A stretch of DNA of 64,000 bases from NCBI GenBank assembly GCA_009801085.1, contig VNWV01000005.1, forward strand, positions 2,604,001 to 2,668,000, written 5' to 3'. This document shows, piece by piece, positions 31,777-42,947 of this stretch (position 1 is the stretch's first letter; the number at the start of each line of letters is the position of its first letter). This DNA comes from Lasiodiplodia sp. COLG20. Its lineage: Eukaryota; Ascomycota; Dothideomycetes; Botryosphaeriales; Botryosphaeriaceae. The translations under genes were made by a program, and so were the position numbers. The notes under the pieces are model-generated. The model ran no database searches. It worked only from the letters and a program-made list of their open reading frames with translations, and was not told the origin of the DNA.

Positions 31777-33135
31777 ATGGCCGACCCTAAAGATTTATGC
31801 AATGCCTGCCCAAAGCCCCATACTTATCACTGTAGCTGCTGCAAGGTGGTAAAGTACTGCTCTGTGGAATGTCAAAAGGCGGATTATCCTACCCACGAGC
31901 TCCTTTGTCGGGAATACGCTAATTTTGACTTCACCTCACGACCGAGTTCTGATCACAAACTTTGCATCGTCTTCCCGCAAGACCAACGGACACCGCAGCT
32001 TTCCTGGGTATCCTGCTCGTGGAAATCTTTTAGTGATGGCCGAAACTTCCAAAGTCCAGATACAACGCTTCCCTTCGATGGAGGCATACCAAACACAGAC
32101 ATTATTGAGTTCAACAAGGCGCTTGACTGCAAGTTGAAGGAGAATATCTGCTTTATGCGTCGTGGAGATGCATTCATGGACGGATCCAAGCCCAATCGCT
32201 CCATGTCAGTCATTGCCGCGGCCTGTGGTGCAACGTTTTCTGACTGGCGCGGCCCATTGATGGCTGCTGGAATGATTGGACCATCGCTCGACAGATGTCG
32301 TGACATCAACCTTACCGACTTTCGTCACATCGTTGACTGGCTTAAGGTCAACGTCTGCACAGATGAGCTCTTTCATTACTACACCCGAGCCGGCATCCCC
32401 GTTTTGGACGGTACACCTAATGCGAGAGCGAACGCCAAGGAGGCTCAATCATACATGACCTTGGAACAGAAGTCGACGATTGGATTGACGGAGCCCCCCA
32501 ACACAAAAGGCATCAGAGTCAACTGTCTGGGAGATGCGAAGAATTTTGGCATCCCGGTGTTGGAAGAGGTTCTTCTGAATATCACTCACCCAATTTTCAA
32601 TTGCGACAACTTACCAGACATTCCTGAGCGCATCGGGATTCCGTTGATCACGATGAGAGAACCAGGATCTTCGGCTTGGCGCAATGCAACGGATCTGGCA
32701 AAATTTGATAACCGCAGTCCTTTTGAGAACAAGGCAGCCTCTCTTTTGCACCTCAGCTGCCGTGATGATGCCTGTACCGGTCGATCCTGGGGAAAGCCGC
32801 AGTCACCTTGGCAGGACAAAGCCGGAAGTGTGCTTCTTGTTCGCAAGGACAAGATGCCCTTGGAGAAACTACATGTTGATATTCTCTGCCAGTGGATTGA
32901 ACGTACCATGAAGTACTTCTCGGCAACGATGGGTGAAACTCCATCACTTGACAAGGAAGAGGCGCTGCTATTCGTTTCGAAGGCATCATTTGCAGCTTTC
33001 TGGAATAACTTCCTGGAGCCGAAGAAGGCGAAGGGCGACATGGAGGCACTGAAATCTTACTCACCGTACGATACAAAAGAGCTGATGAGAGTTTACCGCG
33101 GATTGCTTTACAACAAAGAGTTCTTCGGAAACTGA
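31777..33135 (+). CDS. MYND-type zinc-finger protein (paralogue 1)
   Basis: Single exon, 452 residues. The MYND finger is complete at residues 8-44: C8, C11, C19, C22, C28, C32, H40 and C44, with textbook spacing. The rest is a shared domain with the 51.3-kb gene, seen as blocks such as FPQDQRTPQLSWV, DAFMDGSKPN, FSDWRGPL, DFRHIVDW, KGIRVNCLGD, THPIF-like TDPIF text (ITHPIFNC), GSSAWRNAT, LLHLSCRDDACTGRSWG and GSVLLVRKDKMPLEKLHV. I do not recognise that domain by name. MYND fingers bind proline-rich peptides. No SET domain is visible, so a methyltransferase role is not supported. Base composition is near 50% GC, lower than paralogue 2. Confidence 0.88.
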   Translation: MADPKDLCNACPKPHTYHCSCCKVVKYCSVECQKADYPTHELLCREYANFDFTSRPSSDHKLCIVFPQDQRTPQLSWVSCSWKSFSDGRNFQSPDTTLPFDGGIPNTDIIEFNKALDCKLKENICFMRRGDAFMDGSKPNRSMSVIAAACGATFSDWRGPLMAAGMIGPSLDRCRDINLTDFRHIVDWLKVNVCTDELFHYYTRAGIPVLDGTPNARANAKEAQSYMTLEQKSTIGLTEPPNTKGIRVNCLGDAKNFGIPVLEEVLLNITHPIFNCDNLPDIPERIGIPLITMREPGSSAWRNATDLAKFDNRSPFENKAASLLHLSCRDDACTGRSWGKPQSPWQDKAGSVLLVRKDKMPLEKLHVDILCQWIERTMKYFSATMGETPSLDKEEALLFVSKASFAAFWNNFLEPKKAKGDMEALKSYSPYDTKELMRVYRGLLYNKEFFGN

Positions 33136-36100
33136 TACGAAAATACACATGGCTGTTCACCGGAGAGGGATAGTGGTCGATAACAGCTCACGGATGGCAG
33201 CCCCAGACAAGGATCAGCAGCGAGAAGGCCTGATTAAAGTAAAGTCATTGGAGATGCAGAGGGACAGGAAGCATGGTAAAATTTGCAATTCGTCCAATTG
33301 GGGACAAATACCGTAGACCAAATAGGTATCAAATGTGGACTGCTTTCTCGTAAACAGTTGATACATCTAATGAACGTGAAACAAGAAAATGCTTGAGCGG
33401 CATTGCTTCATCATTTCCCTGTCTCCTTTTGCTCCCCTCTGAGTACTTGCATATGTGATCGGATCGATCGGATCAACGGTGATAATCGCAATAATATGAC
33501 TTCAATGCGACACCCTGTCCTAGCCGGAATCCACTCCGCACAGAGTCATGCATCAAGGGATGGAGTCATTGCGCCTAGGGGAAGAATTCGTGGGGCCGCG
33601 CTAAAAAATAGTCCTGCTCGCCACTCAGCAAAAGCGCAGAAAATAGAACAAGACAAAGACAACGTGCTGTCAACGGACGTCGAAGTAAGGGAGGGCGGGT
33701 GCTCTGGTAGGAATTTTCCGGCAAATTTTCCTTTGTCTAGCGCTACCGGTCTCTGTCTTTGCGAGACCGAACAGGATCTTCGAACCAACATCTCCGCTCT
33801 TGCCAGTCCGCCGGTACGTAATTTCCATGCTGTTCGGACAGCCAACCATTGCGTAAGGAAAGGGTCCTGTGCCCTTTGCCCTAGTCCACTGACCGGCGTA
33901 TGCAAGCATCGGATGTTTTCCATGGGCTCCGGCGACCGTAGAGCGCAGCTGAGGAATGGAGAGAGCAAGCAAAAGCAAAGACGACCAGCATAGGCCTTCT
34001 CGTTTTCAACCAAGCAGGCGGAGCCGCACCTCCCCTCCTGCCAAACTCAGGTCCCGCAAACCAGAGAGACTCGTACGAGGCTTGATCGACGCCGTTGGGC
34101 ATGTTCTCGGCAAAAGGTGCTGACGGCCCTCAGATGCATGTCTTTATTCCGTCTCCCCAGTGAGGCGAGCAGCAGCCACCCGGAGGTAGGTGAGTGGGGT
34201 CTGGATCGGGGCTGAACTGGGCCCCCCCTCTCAGCGAGAAGGAGCTCCTGCATAGAGGACGCCTGAGAGGTCAGCCACAAAGATAAGCCAACGGTCTTAA
34301 AGCAAAGGGGAAAAAAGCCTCGTCGGGAAGCTTGGAAGACAGGTCTCCGCTCAGACTATCACGAGAACAGGAAGGTGGAGGTGATAAGACACAGCTGATC
34401 CATTTCTTGCAGACAAGACAGGAGGGTGTGGAGGCAGGAAGCAATGCTAACGGGCTGCCTCATCACCTTACTGCTGCATCTCCCTCTCCCTGTAAAAATC
34501 AATATCGCCGACGGTGGCGAACTCCCCGCTCTCCCACCCCGCTCTACTAAGCAGTCATCAGCCAGCCGGGCCCATGTGAGATGACCTAATGTTCGATTCC
34601 ATCACGCACCAGTGCAAGGAACGCCCATGCATGGAAGAAAACGCGTGAGCACGACGCAATCGTCACAGTTCGGTGCGACACAAATCTTGGATGGGGCAAG
34701 AGAACCCCGGTACGGGTGAAAGGCCAAGGGGAAAAAGAACAAGAAGGAACAATCGCAACAAAGCAACGCAACACCACGCGCTTCGCTGGCATGTTAGACC
34801 AAGTCTTAGCCCCAGGCTCTCCGCTCGCCGACCCGGATTCCAGGGCAGCGTCCACTCCCTGACCCTGCCATTCGCAACCTCATTATTTGAATGACGCCAA
34901 TCTTGTCTGCAAGCAGAGCGTCCAACCAACACTAATAGCCCCAAAAATAGAGTGCCCGCGCACAGCCTTTGTCGCCACCTACGAGAAGGACGCCGTTGGG
35001 AGAGGCAATTCCAAAAAAAGGGGGGGGAGCATGTCGTGGCAGTTTGGCTTGCCGCCTCGACAGCTATATGTTAGGATAATGAGGGAATTATAGAACGCGG
35101 GTCTGGTGGAAAGAGGAGATCACCTGCTTCTGCCGCCAGCCAACCGAGTTCACGAACATGTGGGTGGCTCATAGGGGGCCGACGTGGCGGAGTATCGGCG
35201 GTAGCAACGCTGCCAGCCAACCTGATCTCCGCGCTATACTCCGAACAGCCCTGCTCTTTATCTCGGTCTCGTATGATGCGACGGGGGATTTGGAAGCTGC
35301 AGATACCCACGCGGCTGGGAAGGAGTGGGCGCATGGCGGGTGGCCAAACTTTGTCCTGCCCCTGTTGGATCCTGCGCCCTGCTTGTGACAGATGAGTTGG
35401 TGGCTCGGAGGCAGGATGCCTCCCCGCGGGGAATAGGATGCGGCGGACGCAAGCTGCATTGTTTGGCCCTGGATTTAGAGATAGGGCAGGCAGCGAGCGG
35501 GAAGGCGGAGGGTGCAACGGGTTCGTGCTTCCCCGCGAAGTGACGAGTACCGGCACGGACCACGCGTTCGTCAAGCCAACGCCGGCGCGAACGGATCGAC
35601 TAGCAGCACGGAAATCAGGTGGTGCAAGTGAAGCGTGCCCTGAGCACGCTCGAGCTTCTGCTAGCTTCGTCGACGACGCAAACCGTGGCGTTGTGCTTCC
35701 TCTCGGAAGCCGCCGCGATGGTGCTGTTTTGGGAATGAGGAGATTACGCCCTGAAGAAAGTTGACTCGCATGCAGCAAGTGGGTATACTGCAGCCATGGA
35801 CATGCTGGTAGGCGCGGGGCGTGTCTGAGCGCTAGGGAAGGCTTGCCATTTCGGTGTCGCCGTGCCTATAATAGACGCCAGCTAGGCCCAGGGATCCGCG
35901 TGAAGGCTGTTCTGTGGCAGATGGACGTTTTCAGGACCGGTGCAGACAAAGGGCCCTCGCGTCATGTGGCTTGGACCGTTTACTTGCTCGGGGCCAAGCA
36001 GCGCCGGTAGACTAGGCGAAGAGCGCCTGGAAGACTGACCGGCAGGCGATCTGCAAGCGGACAATATGATGGCAGTCGTGCAACTCTGTTCGTCTCGCTA

Positions 36101-39100
36101 CCAGCGAAGCGGCGTGGGGAGGCATGAGCTTCACACAATCCTTCGAGAAGGGCCATTGTTTGCCGGCTGACCACGCATTTGGAATCCAGCAGCGCGAGAT
36201 CTCTGCGGCACAACAATGCACTGTTTTCTGCACCAGCTCACGAGACAGTCGAAACCGGGACGAGCACATAGCCGGCGGGAGGGCTCTCGTGCGGACCGCT
36301 GCCCTGGCGTGCAGCAGGGCGGTGGCCGGTTGACATGTGGGATTAGCTGGCGGTGTCGCACCGAGATCTTCTGTGCGAGTCCTGTTGCGACCAGATGCAG
36401 TTGGCCTCGTCCGCCCGCCCAACGGCCTGTCGGAGTAATTTGCGAGCCGGGTGTTTCAGATGGCTGGGTGGTGCCTGGCCATGTCACTGCAACGCTCTGC
36501 CCCATAAAGCAGCCGTTAGCCGCTGCTGCCTCTGCAATTCCAAATCCTCGCTTCATGCGGAGCGCGATGACATGCTTGGGCGAGGCTGGAGTCAGGCGGC
36601 CATGCAGCGCGGCGGAATGCCTGGCCCAGTAGGAGGCTACCAACGGCCCCTTCAGCCCCAGCAGCGCTTTTATGACGTGCGGCGATCGCCCAGCGGGGTA
36701 TCGGGAGCTCCGAGACAGGCAGCGCCTATCGGGAGGCGCGCTGGCGACCAAGCGCCCCGATCGAGCCATCCTTCAGAAGAATGCGTCTCTTATCTGGGCC
36801 AAGCGGCTGACACTTGTCTCTGGCCTCAGAGCCGGCCCGGACCGCTGGGACGAACGTTTTTCGAGGCCGCCCGCCATCACGTCAGCCCCCCAGAGGCACG
36901 CCCAATGGGCGGGGATCGACCGGGTGTTCCTGTGCGATGCTGAGGTCACTAATCGGAGAATTGAGGGCGATCCAGCCCCGCCGCCGCCGCTGAGTGGTCC
37001 GATGGCCGCGCCGCCTGAAACCGCAGCAATGGGCCTTCGCTGGAAATCATGTGGCCCTGGCGCGCCGGCATCGTCTGCTCCAAGTCCTCCGCACGCTCCG
37101 TGCACGCTGCGGGCTCTGCGGATGGCTGCAGTTCGTATCGCGCGGGCTCCAGCTTCCCTGCGTCTTAACAGCAGTTAGCGTCAGCTCCACGGAAAACGCA
37201 GGCGCTGGCTGCCCGTAGCCGCGCGCCGATCCACCCGATGGCAGAGGGTCCGCGGCAGAGGGCAGGGTCAGATGACCGGAGGGAAGGGACAGCTGAGGCC
37301 GAGAGACATGTCGGCTGCATCGAGGCAAGGAACGAGGGCGACGTCCATTTGCGGCGGGCAACGTGCGGAACCACATGCAGCGGCGACCCGGCGGGCCGGC
37401 GTGCGGTTGGCGAGGAATGAGGGCCGCGTGGCTCGGCGGCGCGCTGGTTGGCCGGCGGATGCTGCAGGCTGCGGGCTGCGGTGCGGGTGCGGTGCGGTGC
37501 GGTGCGCAGACAAAGGCGAGCGGGCCGCGCGCTGGCCAGGACGAGGCAGTTCGGCGTGCTCTTCACGGCGGAGGCACAGCGGGGGCAGGGCGTGCCGGCC
37601 GCTGGGCTCACGGGCCACGCAGCTGCGCCGGAGCCACTGGCGGCAGCGCTCTACCGCCGGCTAGCGGCTCGCCTACACGCCGCGCTCATGCGTCTATCTG
37701 CACGTCACAACGACCCTCGAAGCACCTGAGCGCCTGCGTGGGTGCTATCCTGGCTCCAGGGCCGGCCGATCCAGCTGCTGCCCCGACCCATCGCATCTCA
37801 CCTCGCCCACCAGCCCGTCGCGCGAGCCCTCGGCCGGCCCTGCGCCGTCAGCAGCCCGCCCCCGGAGCCCCAGGAGGTGGCGCGGAGCGTGGCCGTGGTC
37901 GAGGGCAGCGCGCGCCCGTCGCCCGCCTGCCTGCCTGCCTGCCGGGCGCCTGCCTGCTGCGAAAGCGAAAGCGCGCCGGCGCCGGCGGCTGCGGCTGCCC
38001 TGCCCCTGCCCTGCCCCGGCCACACATCTCACGCCGCTCCACGCCCCCGCGGTCGATCGATGCCCGCCAACCCTGCTCAGCCGCCCCGGAGAATTGCGCC
38101 AGCAGACCAGGCCAGATCTGGCGCAGCCCGAAGGAATTTCAAAGCCGCGCTAGGGTTGCATGCGCGCCCATTCCAGGCGGCCCGAACGGGAAAAGGCGGT
38201 GGCGCCTGCGTGTGCTGCTCTGGCTCTGCCTTTTCGCGCGCTGCTATAGGCTTTGTGACAGGTAACGGTCGCCGCCCATCTGCCCCCAGCCCGGCTGCCA
38301 GCCCGGCGTGACTCGCAGCGGGCTCCAGCGCGGCTGCCGGCCCGCAAGGACGCGCGGTGCGACTTGGGCAGGCGGGGCTTGGCTGGCACTGGCTGGTCAC
38401 CGATACAGTGCTGACAATGCTCGCTGCTGTCATGCGCAGCCAATACTTTCCCTGCGCGGATCACGCTGGCCAGGATGACCTGCAGCTCCGCCGCGCCCCG
38501 TGCGCCTGCATGGGGTTATTGTTAGGATTATCGACTTGAAACATGGCCGCGCTGTGGCCTCCCGGCGAGCCAGAGGATTCGACGAGCTGCGTCGACGTTC
38601 CTGCGTCGCTGCATGGGCGAGATTTGAATTGGGCGGGCGATCAGGTGGGTCTTCGCACTCGCGGCGCAAGGAATGCAAACCTGCGTGAGCGAGAGACACT
38701 TCCCAGAGCGCGGTGCCTTGGCCCTGGGGCAAATCAGTCCTCCCTGGCTTCGGGGACATAGATAGACCGTTTGGGGCCACATCCGCTGCTGCAGCTTGCC
38801 AATGCTACCGTGGTGGTGCTAGAGAATAGAAATGGTCTGAGCCTGGGCAATACGGTCATCTTGGGGCTGAATCTGATCCATCATCAGCGCTGCCTGGGTA
38901 CATATTTTCTGCTTTTGGCCAAACGGCCGGTCCCATCCCAGCTAGCCCTACTCTGTATCCATCTCCACAGGATCTGTACTTTTCCTTCACCAAGCGTTGT
39001 AGACTCAAAATTGTCCGATCTCCCACCAGCCCCCCAGCCTGCTAGGCGCCGCCCCTGTTCGTGCACCGCCGCTGCTCTCCTCCTCGATTCCCTCCGCTCC

Positions 39101-40066
39101 TCTCTTCACTCTTTGTCTGCGCTGCCCGCCGCTGCGCCGCCATCACGGGGTCGCGCCCAAGCCTCGCGGCCGAGTTGCACAAACGCCTCTGCCTCCTGGC
39201 AGCAGTATATCAACGCCGCCTCACACGCTCCTCAGCGCCCACCACACGCCCTTGCCCCCTCAGGCCACCGCGCAGCTCTCTGGTGAGTAAGCAGGCCGCC
39301 CCAATGGCAGCAGGCCGCTGTACGCCGTCATCGGCGGGTCATGCAGATCACTGACCAGCACCAGACGACCAGTCGAGCCTGCCGCTTGACGCCATTCAAT
39401 TTTGGCTGCAGCTCGAGAAACCCGGTACGTTGAGCCTCGAGCGGGCACAGGCTGGGCTAACGCGCAACGGGCAGATCAGATCTCACCGCTGCTGCCGTCG
39501 AGCAGGGGAGCCAGCTACCCATTCTGCAGGAGATAGACGCCGGCTCGGAAGACCCGAAAAAAGCAACGCAAAAAGCAAGCCGTCCACAGCCCTTGCCTCG
39601 CGCGCCCAAGCCGGCGCGGACTGCCGTCGAGACCTGTTTCGTGCGGATTGCCTCACCGCACTGCGCGCATTTTTCTCTCGCGCGTCTGCCGTCTTGTCTA
39701 TCCGCGTAAAAGCTGACGGACGACGAGAGAAGGCGGCTGGAGACTTTACGCCCCCGCGGATCATCCCTCCAAGGTCGCCGGCTCAGACATTCCGGATTGC
39801 GCAGCACACCCGCTCTGTTCCTGCCTAACGTGGCAACGACGTCCCCCCGCGCAGCACCGCCAGCAAGCTCCGACTCGACGACGCAGTCCCGCACGACTGC
39901 GCAGCAGCAGACGACGCCTCCTGAGAGGGCCACGCGACGACGCGCCTTTGGAGCAGCCAGCGCGCGCAGCCAGCGCGGGTGAAGCAGCCGGGAAGCAGGC
40001 CCTGCTCTACGCGAAACAGGGAGCTCTCGGGGCGCGCGCGCAATCTATATGTGCGCGGCAACAGTC
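33136..40066. other. Large GC-rich intergenic region upstream of the Ndt80-family gene (6.9 kb)
   Basis: No gene I can support. GC content rises strongly from 35 to 41 kb, giving long chance frames (for example 37363-38265 plus). Around 39050-39290 there is a CT-rich tract followed by CTCTG/GTGAGTAAG at 39283-39292, a good splice donor that could belong to a 5' untranslated exon of the downstream regulator. Very long leaders and upstream regions are usual for fungal developmental regulators. Confidence 0.45.
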
Positions 40067-42947
40067 ATGAATCAAGGTCAGTCAAGCTCGCCCTCCCCGT
40101 TCCGTTCCCCGTTCTCGTACCTGGCGGCCGGGAGCGACGAGACTCGTCCGCGGCACGCCCACCCAGCGAAAGGCTGAGGCGCGGCGCGCCCGCCCTGAGC
40201 GCTATTGGTGCTATATTTATGGGCTGGGCGTGTTGGGCAGCTCGCGCGCTCTCTCAAGCTTTTGGCACCCGACTCGGCGGAGGCATGTGTAACCGCAGGC
40301 TGGCCAGCACGCTGGCGGTCACGTCGTTTTCGTCCCACGTCCCGCTCGAGGGCTGCGCGTCGGGAGCGATTGGCTGACGGACGGCATCCAGCAGTGACCA
40401 TTCAACCCCTCCTGGGGTCGCAGTACTCGCCTCTGCCCTCGGACAACCAATGCATCGACGGCATTGGCTCTCATGCACATCATACCTCCTATGCAGGAGG
40501 CGGAGGAGGAGAAGGAGGGGTGCCGGACCCGCTTCCTCTTCGGCGTGACGGCGCGCTGGGCCAGTCAGCGAGCGGCTTACAGTCGCTCCCATCAAGTACA
40601 GGCTTCCGTTACCTGCCACACTCACACGGCCGCTCCGCCACGGCACATGATGGCGGCCAGTAAGTAGCCCTCTTTCATTGGAGCCCAGCACCCCACGCAC
40701 TCTGGCCCTCCCGCAGCGCCGCTTGGCCCCCAGCCCTGCCCCTACTGGCTGCCTTCGCGACCAGTTGCTGCCCGGCGCCCCAAGCCCCCCGAGCCACCAT
40801 CTTCAGGCGCCCGAGCAAACACGTCGTCATGCTGCCCGCTACTCCCGTCGTACGCACCTAACCCGAGCCCTCGGGAGCCCTGTCCTCCCGGCAGCGTGGT
40901 TGTCACATTGATCACACGACAACCCTAGGCCGTGTCATCTTTTCCAGTCAAGATTGTCGAGCGCGCCGTGCCACAAGGCCCGTCACGGTTACACATCGTC
41001 AGCCTTCTCGCACTTTATCTCAGCACCCGCTATTGTTTGAGTGTAGCCTACAAGATAGCTGACGCCGAATGACTCTTGCAGATTTCAGCAGGCAGGATCT
41101 GGCATCTCCGACTCCAGCTCCGGCTCCATCTCCACCAGCCCGCGCTCCAACGCCTCGTCCATTGCCTTTTCCTCCTTTAACCAGCCGGGGCTCTACTCGC
41201 ACCAGTCGCTGTACAGCCAGCCCCAGGTCTACGGCAACCACGGCAGCTACCAGCAACCGTTCGGCGTCTCGAACATGTCGCGACGCATGTCTGGAATGTA
41301 TGTTTTGAGTTTCGCTTCCGTCGTGGCGCTCTTAGCTGGCAGCCGCGCCAGGCCAGAGCGGGTGGCAGCTGCTGACAGAATCGCAGAACGGATCCATCGC
41401 AATCCGGCATGTTACCTCCGGCACGATCACCAGGGATGGGCAATCCCGTGTCACCGTCGCTCAGTGCGACCGCAAGGGACAATTATACAACTTCGACGCC
41501 GCACCTCAACCGGCACGCTCTGTCGCCCCGCAGCCACGCCGAATCCCTGAGCAGGACCTACACCTCCGTGCCCGACACCCCCCGCACCGTTCTAACTTCA
41601 GGTGGAACCCTCTCCCTCTCGCCGCCGAGTACTCTTCCTTACGGAGGTACAGGTGCAAGCATGCTCTCCTACCAGGCCCAGCACGATGCCCGCACCCACC
41701 CCGAGTCCCCGCCTTTCTCCGCCCAGGAGAACTTCGGCGAGATCACTGCGGGCGAGGGCCAGGCCGTCACGCCGCACATCGAGTGCAAGGTTGAAAAGGG
41801 TTTCTTCTTCTCCAGCGACCGGACCTGGACCTGTTACCGTAGAAACTACTTCTCCGTCAATTGCTCGTACACGTTGAACCCGCACCTCCCCAACAGCCGT
41901 CTCTTCCTCAGCCGCGGCGGCCGGAATGGGCCAGAGCAGATCCAGGCAATGGCCGTCACCCTTTCGGCAGCCGTCGACGGTGCGGCAGGGAAATCCATCG
42001 AGCTCGTGCAGCACACCCCGAAGCGCGACAAGGGGCCGCAATTGCAGATCCAAATGGAGAAACTGCTCCCGATGCCTCCGGGCAAAGGAGCAGCTGATAC
42101 TCATGGGTACCCGCTTCAGTTTACCCACAGTGCAACTGCTGTGGCGCCCCCGTACCTCCCGATGCAACAGGACGCGGAACAGTCGTACTCGCCAGCCGGC
42201 CATTCGGCCACGAGCCACCAGCACACGTTCGAACGCATCCAGTTCAAATCGGCTACGGCCAACAACGGCAAGCGGAGAGCGCAGCAGCAATACTACCACC
42301 TGATCGTCGAGCTCTACGCAGATGTGCGACGGGCCAACGACGCGCACCCTGAATGGGTCCGGGTCGCGCAACGGGTTTCTGCTGCCGTGGTCGTGCGTGG
42401 AAGATCCCCGAGCCACTACCAACACGAGGGCCCACACAGCGCCAACTCGTCGCGTGGCGGGGGTGCGGGCAGCGGTGCTGGTGGTCCGGGACACGCGGCC
42501 TATGGCGGCGCGGGCGCACCGGGCAGCGCCGGTCGCGGCATGTCTAGCAGCCTTACCATGCTCGGCAGTTCTGCGATGGGCGGAAACGTGTATCGGGCGG
42601 GTCACTATCAGCTGGATCCCAGCCCGGTCGGAAGCCATTCTGTCAGCTCGGCGAGCTCGATGAGCGGAGGGCCGGTCGAGGGCATGGTGGGCGAGCAGAC
42701 AGTCATGGAAGAAGAGGAAAGCAAGGGCATCGAGCCGTACGATGGTTACCAGTACTACCCCAGTCCGATCGCAGAGGCGGGCCTCCCGATCGGTACGAAG
42801 CAGGAGTTTGACCATGCCAAGAGAGTCAAGGTTGAGTTCAGCGAGGCATCCTTACCATCGTCATACAGTGTTGGCGGATGCGGGCGGTACCAAGGAGTCG
42901 ACACGAGCCGCGGATATTACCCAGACTTGAATGCCACAGGTTATTAG
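40067..42947 (+). CDS. vib-1: NDT80/PhoG-family p53-like transcription factor (VIB-1/XprG type)
   Basis: My model has four exons, 40067-40076, 40392-40659, 41082-41297 and 41387-42947, for 684 residues. Exons 2-4 are well supported: GTAAGT, GTATGT donors, and joined text GSGISDSSSGSISTSPRS, FGVSNMSRRMSG, then MLPPARSPGMGNPVSPSLSA. The 10-base first exon (ATGAATCAAG) is less sure; it rests on a GTCAGT donor and a GGCTGAC branch site before the 40392 acceptor, and there is no in-frame ATG in exon 2. The Ndt80 DNA-binding core is clear: VEKGFFFSSDRTWTCYRRNY, FSVNCSYTLNP, AVTLSAAVDGAAGKSIELVQ, HTPKRDKGP, HTFERIQFKSATANNGKRRA, QQQYYHLIVELYADVR and VVVRGRSPSHY. A Gly/Ser-rich tail follows. Relatives control heterokaryon incompatibility, protease secretion and carbon starvation responses (VIB-1, XprG) or meiosis (Ndt80); I place this with the former on its N-terminal motifs. 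Confidence 0.9.

Noticed and set aside
34591..34600. GTTCGATTCC, resembling a tRNA B box
   Set aside because: The flanking bases do not pair as a T arm and no acceptor stem or A box could be placed.
37363..38265. 300-codon plus-strand frame in the GC-rich region
   Set aside because: Very GC-rich sequence with overlapping long frames; peptide is Ala/Arg/Pro-rich without structure.
36000..41000. Possible transposon or biosynthetic cluster in the GC-rich stretch
   Set aside because: No transposase, reverse-transcriptase, terminal repeat, synthase or transporter motif found in any frame.
41598..42815. 405-codon minus-strand frame
   Set aside because: Antisense shadow of the Ndt80-family DNA-binding exon.
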